Positions 1 through 7,471 of a DNA stretch of 9,582 nucleotides are shown here, piece by piece. The position numbers were made by a program, and so were the translations under genes. The notes below the pieces were generated by a model that saw only the letters and a list, made by a program, of their open reading frames with translations, was not told the origin of the DNA and did no database searches. Positions within the stretch are counted from its first letter, which is position 1, and each line of letters starts with the position of its first letter. The DNA comes from Brevundimonas vancanneytii. GTDB taxonomy: Bacteria > Pseudomonadota > Alphaproteobacteria > Caulobacterales > Caulobacteraceae. The stretch is taken from the NCBI GenBank assembly GCA_945874855.1, contig CAMCIP010000083.1, forward strand, positions 1-9,582. The letters are read 5' to 3'.

Positions 1-809
1 CAGACGCGCAGCCGGCTCTCGACCGTGGTCACCGCCCGCCCCCGAAGCAGGACCCGGTCCCCCCGCACCCCGGTCTCGATCTCCCCGCCGCGAGTTGGAA
101 ACACCTGGCGGAACCGCACCGTCTCCCGCCCCAGCCGCCCGGCCCAGAAGGGTCCGAGCAGGCAGTGGGCCGACCCGGTCGCCGGGTCCTCGTCGACGCC
201 ACAGCCGGGGGCGAAGAAGCGGTCCACCACATCGACGTCGTCGCCGGTCTCCGCCGGGGCGCAGACGATCACATGGCCCGCCTCGCCCGCCTCGCCCCGG
301 ATCGTCTTCAGCGCCCGCATGTCGGGCGTCACGGCCGCCACCGCCGCCGCGTCCCCGAGCACGACCAGCAGATAGCGTCCGGCATGGACCTCGACCGGCG
401 CGACCCCCAGGGCCTCGGCCAGACCGCCGGGCGTCGGACAGGCGCGGGGCGGATCGGCGGGGAAGTCCATCTCGTACAGATCTCCCACCCGGCGCACGTA
501 AAGCGGTCCGGAGCGGGTGTCGAAGGCCAGATCGGCGACGCCCGCCGCCATCTCGACCCACAGGGCATGGGCCGCCGCCAGGGTGGCGTGGCCGCACAGG
601 TCCACCTCCTGGCCCGGCGTGAACCAGCGCAGATCGAACCGCGCCGGATCGCCCGTGCGCCGCAGGAAGGCCGTCTCGGCCTGATTGTTCTCCCGCGCCA
701 GCGCCTGCATCCAGCCGTCGTCGGGCCAGGCTACGAACGGCTCCACCACACAGGCCGGATTGCCCAGAAAGGGCCCGGCGGCGAAGGCGTCGATGGTCCA
801 TTGGCGCAT
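1..809 (-). CDS. PhzF-family isomerase/epimerase (3' end at or just past the left edge)
   Basis: Reading starts at ATG 809-807 (MRQWTIDAFAAGPFLGNPAC) and gives 269 residues without a stop before the edge. The last two visible bases are TG, so a TGA stop one base outside the window is possible and the protein may be essentially complete; the family usually has about 260-300 residues. Family hallmarks are clear: N-terminal DAF and GNPA, NNQAETAF with the conserved acidic catalytic residue at Glu45, DLCGHATLAAAH at 70-81, and GVDEDPATGSAHC at about 204-216 in the second half of the pseudo-symmetric diaminopimelate-epimerase fold. PhzF itself isomerises a phenazine precursor, but no phenazine genes are here, so this is a generic PhzF-like cytosolic enzyme of unknown substrate. 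Its start codon overlaps the stop of the upstream nucleotidyltransferase gene, indicating translational coupling. Family assignment is firm; substrate is unknown. Confidence 0.93.
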   Translation of the reverse strand, partial: MRQWTIDAFAAGPFLGNPACVVEPFVAWPDDGWMQALARENNQAETAFLRRTGDPARFDLRWFTPGQEVDLCGHATLAAAHALWVEMAAGVADLAFDTRSGPLYVRRVGDLYEMDFPADPPRACPTPGGLAEALGVAPVEVHAGRYLLVVLGDAAAVAAVTPDMRALKTIRGEAGEAGHVIVCAPAETGDDVDVVDRFFAPGCGVDEDPATGSAHCLLGPFWAGRLGRETVRFRQVFPTRGGEIETGVRGDRVLLRGRAVTTVESRLRV

Positions 810-1384
810 CAGGCGGTCTCCTCAATGACGACGACTTCCGGCCACCGCGCCCTCAGGCCCGCGATCACCCGATCCCAGTCCCTGGCCCTCGGCCGGTTGG
901 GATTGGGCCGCACGGTCAATGAGAACACGTCGTCCAGTCCGAACGGCGCCTCGACGACGATCTCTCCGTCCGCCTCCAGCCGCACGCCGACCGCGAAGGC
1001 GGGGGCGACGAATCGGGTCAGCGCCTCGGCCGTACAGGCGACCGGCGGATAGGGCTCGCCGAACTTGGCCGGAAACCACTCCGACACCCGGCGCTGGTTG
1101 CGCACCTCGACGCGGCTGCGCAGGGGGTCGTCGAAGGCGGCGGCGACGCGGCGGATCACGGCGTCCTCGGCCTCCCAGCTGACGTCGGGATCGAAATAGC
1201 CGAGGTCGAAATCCTTGATCCCGTACCCGGCGGGCCGCCCGGTCACGGCATTCCAGGCGCACTGATAGACGGCCCCGGAGAAGATCAGCCAGTCGGTCAG
1301 ACCCAGCCCGCGGGCCACGTCCAGCACCTGCATCAGGTCCGGATCGCCCCTGACCGCCGCAATCAGCCGCTCGCGATGCTCCAT
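809..1384 (-). CDS. Nucleotidyltransferase-family protein (PF06042/DUF925 type)
   Basis: The 191-residue product resembles the small nucleotidyltransferase-like family PF06042. What is seen: an N-terminal helix region (AAVRGDPDLMQVLDVARGL), then LTDWLIFSGAVY at 29-40, the position of the G-[GS]-type nucleotide-binding turn, then KDFDLGYFD at 57-65, where Asp58, Asp60 and Asp65 are candidate metal ligands, followed by WEAED. The C-terminal half contains RNQRRVSEWFPAKFGEPYPP, typical of the family as I recall it. No partner or substrate is established. I chose ATG 1384-1382 because AAGGGCGGG lies immediately upstream and the homology-like sequence begins there; the frame stays open to an ATG at 1477, but that would add 31 unrelated residues and use up most of the gap before the divergent typA. 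The stop TGA (811-809) shares one base with the PhzF start, so the two form an operon. Confidence 0.85.
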   Translation of the reverse strand: MEHRERLIAAVRGDPDLMQVLDVARGLGLTDWLIFSGAVYQCAWNAVTGRPAGYGIKDFDLGYFDPDVSWEAEDAVIRRVAAAFDDPLRSRVEVRNQRRVSEWFPAKFGEPYPPVACTAEALTRFVAPAFAVGVRLEADGEIVVEAPFGLDDVFSLTVRPNPNRPRARDWDRVIAGLRARWPEVVVIEETA

Positions 1385-1527
1385 CCCGCCCTTGAAGCCG
1401 ATTCCGGTCCGGGCGTCACCGGCTGGCCTTTCCGGGCCGAGGGCTGTATGAGGCGGCGCCTCCCCGCACCGTCGCATGAATCCCGCGGCCCGACCCCTTC
1501 GGCGCCGCCCGTCCCCGATATCCGAAA

Positions 1528-3360
<1,833 letters not shown>

Positions 3361-3527
3361 GCGGAACCGGCGGTCCGCGACGCAGAACAGACCAGGGGCC
3401 CGCCTTCCGGAAGCCACCCGGCCGGAACACGGCGCCAGGGCGCAGGCGTTTACCCGCCCGCTGCCGAACGCCGTCATTCCCCCGTGACGCGAGGGCGGCA
3501 TGGTGCTTGCCGCGTCGAGGGCGAGCC

Positions 3528-3548
3528 GTTCCGTTTCGGGACGGTCCG
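3528..3548 (+). repeat. 21-base repeat, copy A (inverted partner at 4274-4294)
   Basis: Positions 3528-3548 equal the reverse complement of 4274-4294 with one mismatch in 21 (T at 3534 against the C read at that position). The core is itself imperfectly palindromic: GTTCCG, three bases, CGGGAC. It lies 22 bases ahead of the XRE start codon. The copies sit in different contexts, non-coding here and coding in hisN. Meaning unknown. Confidence 0.5.
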
Positions 3549-3555
3549 TCACCAC

Positions 3556-3561
3556 AGGGGG
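3556..3561 (+). promoter_or_regulatory. Shine-Dalgarno of the XRE regulator
   Basis: AGGGGG lies 9 bases before ATG 3571. It supports that start over the in-frame GTG at 3484, which has no such site and would add 29 arginine-rich, non-family residues. Confidence 0.6.
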
Positions 3562-3570
3562 TTTGGGGCC

Positions 3571-3960
3571 ATGGCCACCGACATCGATCTTCATCTCGGC
3601 CGCCGACTGCGGCGTCGCCGTCGTCTGCTGGGCCTGACCCAGCAGCAGCTGGCCAACCAGGTCGGCATCCGCTTCCAGCAGATCCAGAAGTATGAGTGCG
3701 GGGCCAACCGCATCTCGGCCGCCCGGCTCTGGCAGCTGTCCGAGGCGCTGGAGGCGCCCGTCAGCTATTTCTACGACGGCCTCGCCGAGGCGCTGGAGCG
3801 CCGCGAGAACGCCGGCGCCGCCCACGGCGGCGAGATGTATTCGCGCAAGGAGACCCTGGATCTGATCCAGGCCTACTACCAGCTGGGCGAACGCCCGCGC
3901 CGCCGCCTGCTGGATCTGGCCAAGTCGCTGCACGACGAGGGCGAGCCGGTTCAGGGGTGA
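3571..3960 (+). CDS. XRE/Cro-type helix-turn-helix transcriptional regulator
   Basis: A 129-residue DNA-binding protein. Residues 6-65 form a Cro/C1-type HTH: an arginine-rich first helix (GRRLRRRRRLLGLT), helices 2-3 at about 23-41 (TQQQLANQVGIRFQQIQKYE), then CGANRISAARLWQLSEALE, and VSYFYDG as the usual end of the domain. The C-terminal part (90-129) carries YSRKETLDLIQAYYQLG and RRRLLDLAKSL, a helical tail common in alphaproteobacterial XRE regulators and perhaps used for dimerisation. No ligand-binding or peptidase domain is present. ATG 3571 is chosen for its AGGGGG ribosome site. The gene stands alone between typA and hisN, with palindromic DNA on both sides. Regulon unknown; autoregulation is plausible but only inferred. 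Confidence 0.9.
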   Translation: MATDIDLHLGRRLRRRRRLLGLTQQQLANQVGIRFQQIQKYECGANRISAARLWQLSEALEAPVSYFYDGLAEALERRENAGAAHGGEMYSRKETLDLIQAYYQLGERPRRRLLDLAKSLHDEGEPVQG

Positions 3961-4056
3961 GGGGCTTGGGGCTTGGGGCTTAGGGAAGGCTGCGCGCTCG
4001 TCAGGATGGCCAGGTGGTCCCGCTTGACTAAGCCCCAGGCCCTAAGCCCTAAGCCC
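3961..4056. repeat. Large imperfect inverted repeat of GGGGCTT / CCCTAAG units
   Basis: The left arm (3962-3985) is three GGGCTT units and a terminal AGGG; the right arm (4033-4056) is CCCC, AGG, then CCCTAAG-type units. Read as RNA, 23 of 24 opposed positions pair, three as G-U wobbles, with one A-C mismatch (3982/4036) and a 47-base loop (3986-4032). The left arm also fits a G-quadruplex pattern: G4 at 3961, 3968 and 3975, G3 at 3983, with loops of 3, 3 and 4. The element starts right after the XRE stop and ends three bases before the hisN ATG. No T run follows it, so it is not a classical terminator. It looks like a dispersed intergenic palindrome, though no second copy lies in this window. 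Confidence 0.75.
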
Positions 4057-4059
4057 TTC

Positions 4060-4845
4060 ATGACCCCCTTCGAAGCCTTCGCCGTCGACCTCGCCCGAGC
4101 CGCCGCGGCCGTCACCCTGCCGCTGTTCCGCACCGGTCTGACGGGCGACGACAAGAACGCGGGCGGGGCCTTCGACCCCGTCACCCGCGCCGACCGCGAC
4201 GCCGAGGCCGCCATGCGGACCCTCATCGCCGCCCGCTTCCCCGACCATGGGGTGGTGGGCGAGGAGTACGGGTCGGACCGTCCCGAAGCGGAACACGTCT
4301 GGGTGCTGGACCCCGTCGACGGCACCCGCGCCTTCGTCGCCGGCCTGCCCCTGTGGACCACGCTGATCGGCCTGCGGATCGCCGGACGCCCGACCGTCGG
4401 CGTCGTGGCCCAGCCCTATCTGGACGAGATCTTCCTCGGCGGCCCCTCAGGTGCCCGGATGATCCGCGGCGGGCAGGACACGCCGCTGGCCGTGCGCGCC
4501 TGTCCGCGCCTGAACGACGCGGTGATCGCCACCACCGACCCGGACCTTTTCACCGGCGCCGAGCGCGGGGCCTGGACCCAGGTCCGCGCCACCGCCCGTC
4601 TCGCCCGCCTGGGCTGCGACGCCTATGCCTATGCCATGGTGGCCGCGGGCCACGTCGATCTGGTCGCCGAAACGGGGCTAAAGTCCTGGGACTGGACCGC
4701 GCTCGTCCCCCTCGTGGAGGCCGCGGGCGGGCAGGTCACCGACTGGCTGGGCGCCCCCCCCTCCGGCGACGGCCGCATCCTGGCTGTCGGCGACGCGGCC
4801 CTGAAGGACCAGGCGCTCCTGACCCTGCGCCGGGCGGTGGACTGA
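4060..4845 (+). CDS. hisN: Inositol-monophosphatase-family protein, probable histidinol-phosphatase HisN
   Basis: A 261-residue, Mg-dependent phosphatase of the IMPase superfamily, complete and of normal length. Signature parts: FDPVTRADRDAE (38-49), GEEYG (67-71) with metal-ligand Glu68, WVLDPVDGTRAF (81-92) with Asp84, Asp87, Gly88 and Thr89, and LKSWDWTALVPLVEAAGG (207-224) with metal-ligand Asp211. The GEEYG and LKSWDWTALVPLVEAAGG style matches HisN-type histidinol-phosphatases, which remove phosphate from L-histidinol phosphate late in histidine synthesis; a plain inositol-1-monophosphatase or CysQ-like role cannot be excluded from sequence alone. No other his genes are nearby. ATG 4060 begins the family-like N-terminus MTPFEAFAVDLARAA. 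It has no Shine-Dalgarno and sits three bases from a large potential hairpin; the frame is open further upstream (TTG 3973, ATG 4006), but that part would encode the repeat arm. Confidence 0.85.
   Translation: MTPFEAFAVDLARAAAAVTLPLFRTGLTGDDKNAGGAFDPVTRADRDAEAAMRTLIAARFPDHGVVGEEYGSDRPEAEHVWVLDPVDGTRAFVAGLPLWTTLIGLRIAGRPTVGVVAQPYLDEIFLGGPSGARMIRGGQDTPLAVRACPRLNDAVIATTDPDLFTGAERGAWTQVRATARLARLGCDAYAYAMVAAGHVDLVAETGLKSWDWTALVPLVEAAGGQVTDWLGAPPSGDGRILAVGDAALKDQALLTLRRAVD
4274..4294 (-). repeat. 21-base repeat, copy B, inside hisN
   Basis: The reverse complement of this segment matches 3528-3548 at 20 of 21 positions. Here it encodes part of the surface-like segment between GEEYG and WVLDPVDGT of HisN. 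Confidence 0.5.
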
Positions 4846-4847
4846 TC

Positions 4848-4864
4848 GGCGCCGCACTGGCGCC
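4848..4864. terminator. GC-rich hairpin after hisN (weak terminator candidate)
   Basis: GGCGCC, a 5-base loop (GCACT), and a second GGCGCC form a perfect 6-pair stem two bases after the hisN stop. No T run follows, so termination is uncertain. It lies within the 82-base gap before mmsA, which otherwise shows no clear promoter or ribosome site. Confidence 0.3.
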
Positions 4865-4927
4865 TGCGGGCCCCAGCCGCTAAACCGCGCCCCGACCTCC
4901 ACAAACCGTCCGGGACACGCCTGCACC

Positions 4928-6430
4928 ATGCGCGACATCACCCATTTCATCGACGGCGCCGCCTTCACCGGAGGCTCGGGCCGCTTCGGCGACGTGATGA
5001 ACCCCAATACGGGCGAGGTGCAGGCGCGCGTCCAGCTGGCCACGGTCGCGGAGATGGATCGCGCCGTCCAGGCCGCCCAGGCCGCCTTCGAGGGCTGGGC
5101 CTCGACCAACCCCCAGCGCCGCGCGCGCGTCATGTTCGAGTTCAAACGCCTGGTCGAGGCCAATATGGACGAGCTGGCCGGCCTGCTCTCGTCCGAGCAC
5201 GGCAAGGTGATCGCCGACTCGAAGGGCGACATCCAGCGCGGCCTGGAGGTGATCGAGTTCGCCTGCGGCATCCCCCATGCGCTGAAGGGCGAATACACCT
5301 GGGGCGCGGGCCCCGGCATCGACGTCTATTCGATGCGCCAGCCGCTGGGCGTCGTCGCCGGCATCACCCCGTTCAACTTCCCGGCCATGATCCCGATGTG
5401 GATGTTCGGCGTCGCCATCGCCGTCGGCAACACCTTCATCCTCAAGCCCAGCGAACGCGATCCGTCCGTGCCCGTGCGTCTGGCCGAGCTGATGATGGAA
5501 GCCGGCGCGCCGGCGGGCGTCCTGAACGTCGTCCACGGCGACAAGGTCGCGGTCGACGCCATCCTGACCCATCCCCTGGTCCATGCCGTCAGCTTCGTCG
5601 GCTCGTCCGACATCGCCCACTATGTCTACCAGACCGGCGCGGCCAACAATAAGCGCGTCCAGGCCATGGGCGGGGCGAAGAACCACGGCATCGTCCTGCC
5701 CGACGCCGACATGGACCAGGTCATCAAGGACCTGTCCGGCGCCGCCTATGGCTCGGCCGGCGAGCGCTGCATGGCCCTGCCGGTCGTCGTGCCGGTCGGC
5801 AAGCAGACCGCTGACATTCTGCGCGAGCGGATGGTGGCCGAGATCCCGTCCCTGCGCGTCGGCGTCTCAACCGACGCCGGGGCCCACTACGGCCCGGTCG
5901 TCACCGCCCAGCACAAGGCCCGCGTCGAGGGCTGGATCGACCAGGGCGTCAAGGACGGCGCCGAACTGGTCGTCGACGGCCGCGGCTTCAGCCTGCAGGG
6001 CCACGAGAAGGGCTACTTCATCGGCCCGTCGCTGTTCGACCACGTCACCCCGGAGATGGCGTCCTACAAGGAGGAGATCTTCGGCCCGGTGCTGCAGATC
6101 GTCCGCGCCGCCAGCTTCGAGGAGGCGCTGAGCCTGCCGTCCAGGCACCAGTACGGCAATGGCGTCGCCATCTTCACCCAGAACGGCCGCGCCGCCCGCG
6201 ACTTCGCCGCCCGGGTCAATGTCGGCATGGTCGGGATCAATGTCCCCATCCCGGTGCCGGTCGCCTATCACACCTTCGGCGGCTGGAAGCGCTCGGCCTT
6301 CGGCGACACCAACCAGCACGGCATGGAGGGGGTGAAGTTCTGGACCAAGGTCAAGACGGTCACCGCCCGCTGGCCCGACAGCGATCTGGAGCATGCGGAC
6401 AGCTCCTTCGTCATTCCGACGATGGGCTGA
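4928..6430 (+). CDS. mmsA: CoA-acylating methylmalonate-semialdehyde dehydrogenase
   Basis: A complete 500-residue aldehyde dehydrogenase of the MmsA/IolA type. It converts methylmalonate semialdehyde (and malonate semialdehyde) with NAD and CoA to propanoyl-CoA (acetyl-CoA) and CO2, in valine, propionate or inositol breakdown. Seen in sequence: ITPFNFPAMIPMWM (146-159) with the oxyanion-hole Asn150, ILKPSERDP (171-179) with the cofactor-binding Lys, VSFVGSSDIA (221-230) as the Rossmann turn, QAMGGAKNH (245-253), and GSAGERCMALPV (275-286) with nucleophile Cys281. The ELGGK glutamate that acts as general base in hydrolytic ALDHs is replaced here (Ala246), as known for the CoA-acylating subfamily. 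The Arg-rich NPQRRARVMF near 61-70 is typical. No mmsB, acyl-CoA dehydrogenase or iol genes are adjacent. Start ATG 4928 gives MRDITHFIDG, the normal family N-terminus; only a weak purine stretch precedes it. Confidence 0.96.
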   Translation: MRDITHFIDGAAFTGGSGRFGDVMNPNTGEVQARVQLATVAEMDRAVQAAQAAFEGWASTNPQRRARVMFEFKRLVEANMDELAGLLSSEHGKVIADSKGDIQRGLEVIEFACGIPHALKGEYTWGAGPGIDVYSMRQPLGVVAGITPFNFPAMIPMWMFGVAIAVGNTFILKPSERDPSVPVRLAELMMEAGAPAGVLNVVHGDKVAVDAILTHPLVHAVSFVGSSDIAHYVYQTGAANNKRVQAMGGAKNHGIVLPDADMDQVIKDLSGAAYGSAGERCMALPVVVPVGKQTADILRERMVAEIPSLRVGVSTDAGAHYGPVVTAQHKARVEGWIDQGVKDGAELVVDGRGFSLQGHEKGYFIGPSLFDHVTPEMASYKEEIFGPVLQIVRAASFEEALSLPSRHQYGNGVAIFTQNGRAARDFAARVNVGMVGINVPIPVPVAYHTFGGWKRSAFGDTNQHGMEGVKFWTKVKTVTARWPDSDLEHADSSFVIPTMG

Positions 6431-6467
6431 GACGCCCCGATCGGCGGGGGGCGCGACGTGAAGCGCC

Positions 6468-6495
6468 CGGGCGCCGTGGCGCCCGCGTCATTTTT
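6468..6495 (+). terminator. Intrinsic terminator after mmsA
   Basis: A 7-pair stem (6468-6474 with 6479-6485, CGGGCGC/GCGCCCG) closed by a CGTG loop, followed after five bases by TTTTT at 6491-6495. It starts about 38 bases past the mmsA stop. A second, smaller hairpin, CGCCCC/GGGGCG (6433-6438 / 6448-6453), precedes it. This is the only stem plus T run I found in the window. Confidence 0.65.
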
Positions 6496-6552
6496 CCGAC
6501 CCGCGTTCGGTGCTAGACCTCGGTCACGGCCCCAACTGCACCGGACATCTTC

Positions 6553-7395
6553 ATGCGTCGCTTCTTCGTCTGGTCGGCCCTGGCGGCCCTCGTCGGCCTG
6601 CTGATCGCGGGCGGCGGCTACTGGGCCTACTGGCAGTTCCATGCCCGGTTCCAGCCGGTCGTGGTCGACCGCAACCAGGGTGCCGTACAGACCCTGCTGG
6701 ACGGGTCCGGCTGGGTCTCGGGCGGCGGCGGCGGGCGTCCCGTCTACATCGTCGGCTATCGCGATTCCGCCGCCATGCAGCGCTATGAGCGCGAGGAGGC
6801 GCCCAAGCTGCGGGCCGCGGGCGTGGAGGTGCGGATCATCGTCTTCGCCCGTCCCGACCGCGAGGGCCTGCAACAATCCACCGCCGCCGAACGCGCCACC
6901 GTGGCCGAGCTCTGGCTCAGCCGCGACTGGTCGCTTTACGAGCGCTGGACCGCCACCCCGACCGCATCCTGGACCGCGGCGGGCCTGCCGAAGGCAGACG
7001 GCAACCTCGCCCGTATGGCGGTGGTCGAGGCCGGGCGCGGCTTCTCGCGCGACCTGTCGGAACTGCTGGGCGGCGCGGGGCTGCAGACCAGCTGGCCCCT
7101 GGTGATCTGGCGCGACGAGGCCGGCTTCCTCAAGGCCTGCGCCTGCACCGATCCGCGGTCCTGGGCCTTCATCCGCGACGATCTGGGCGCGCCGGACCGG
7201 GTCGCCGCCGACGTGCCGGCGACGGGTCTGCCCGAGCCGCTGGAGGGCAGTGCCCAGCCCCTGCCCTATCCCGACGTGCCGCCGACGACGGCGGAGCCTG
7301 CACCGACGACCGAAACCCCGCCGGCCCCGACCGGTCCCGCCGCCCCCCGCAAGGCGCCTGAGGCGACGAAGGACGAGGAAACCACCTTCTTCTAG
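6553..7395 (+). CDS. Membrane-anchored protein of unknown function with Pro-rich tail
   Basis: I do not recognise this 280-residue protein by name. Residues 5-27 (FFVWSALAALVGLLIAGGGY and on) form one hydrophobic segment after MRR, so it is probably anchored in the inner membrane with the bulk in the periplasm; an uncleaved anchor seems likelier than a signal peptide because no clear cleavage site follows. The central part (about 60-210) has two strand-like pieces, RPVYIVGYRD (62-71) and VEVRIIVFARPD (91-102), and WPLVIWRDEAGFLKACAC (181-198), an order reminiscent of a thioredoxin/DsbC-type fold. There is no CxxC at the expected place, and the only cysteines there are a CAC pair at 196/198. 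Residues about 225-270 are Pro/Thr/Ala-rich and low in complexity, ending in acidic DEETTFF. ATG 6553 is the first codon of the hydrophobic segment; no good ribosome site is visible. It follows the mmsA terminator, so it is probably transcribed separately. Confidence 0.82.
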   Translation: MRRFFVWSALAALVGLLIAGGGYWAYWQFHARFQPVVVDRNQGAVQTLLDGSGWVSGGGGGRPVYIVGYRDSAAMQRYEREEAPKLRAAGVEVRIIVFARPDREGLQQSTAAERATVAELWLSRDWSLYERWTATPTASWTAAGLPKADGNLARMAVVEAGRGFSRDLSELLGGAGLQTSWPLVIWRDEAGFLKACACTDPRSWAFIRDDLGAPDRVAADVPATGLPEPLEGSAQPLPYPDVPPTTAEPAPTTETPPAPTGPAAPRKAPEATKDEETTFF

Positions 7396-7403
7396 AGCCT
7401 GTT

Positions 7404-7471
7404 CCTGGAGCCTGATTCACCGCATCGGCGGAATCGCGAAGCGATTCCCCCTCACCGGATCAGGCTCCGGG
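7404..7471. repeat. Nested palindromic intergenic element between convergent genes
   Basis: The outer arms 7404-7416 and 7459-7471 (CCTGGAGCCTGAT / ATCAGGCTCCGGG) pair at 13 of 13 positions with one G-U wobble; the 10 inner pairs are exact. Inside is a second exact hairpin, GGAATCGC-GAA-GCGATTCC (7430-7448). The motif GAGCCTG also occurs twice in a row (7395-7401, 7408-7414). The element fills nearly all of the 76 bases between the unknown membrane protein and the kynureninase-like gene, ending at the stop codon of the latter. It resembles REP/BIME-type elements scattered through alphaproteobacterial genomes and may also act as a two-way transcription stop, though it lacks a T run. Confidence 0.7.

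Larger units (their letters stand above)
3361..3570. other. Gap between typA and the XRE gene: weak palindromes, no gene seen
   Basis: This stretch holds no convincing ORF. A bulged hairpin GCGGA...TCCGC (3361-3378) directly abuts the typA stop, and a 10-base palindrome CTTCCGGAAG lies at 3404-3413; either could help end typA transcription, but neither is followed by a T run. Further in are GGCGTT...AACGCC (3445-3450 / 3467-3472) and CGTCA-N8-TGACG (3472-3489), the latter placed about 80 bases ahead of the XRE start, where an autoregulatory operator could sit. I could not identify -35 and -10 boxes with confidence. Confidence 0.4.

Noticed and set aside
165..1052. Plus-strand open frame of 295 codons over the PhzF and nucleotidyltransferase genes
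   Set aside because: Antisense shadow in high-GC DNA; the minus strand shows strong family motifs throughout.
1385..1477. Longer N-terminus for the nucleotidyltransferase-family protein
   Set aside because: The 31 added residues look unlike the family, and the internal ATG has an AAGGGCGGG site directly upstream.
1385..1527. Promoter boxes for typA, for example TGTATG near 1446
   Set aside because: No matching -35 at a proper distance could be found by eye, so I did not annotate it.
3484..3570. GTG-initiated extension of the XRE regulator
   Set aside because: The added residues are not part of an HTH fold, and ATG 3571 has a good ribosome site.
3961..4056. CRISPR-like or tandem-repeat array
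   Set aside because: The units are only about 7 bases, there are no spacers, and the two sides are inverted rather than direct repeats.
4880..5686. Minus-strand open frame of 268 codons over mmsA
   Set aside because: Antisense shadow; mmsA on the plus strand is complete with catalytic motifs.
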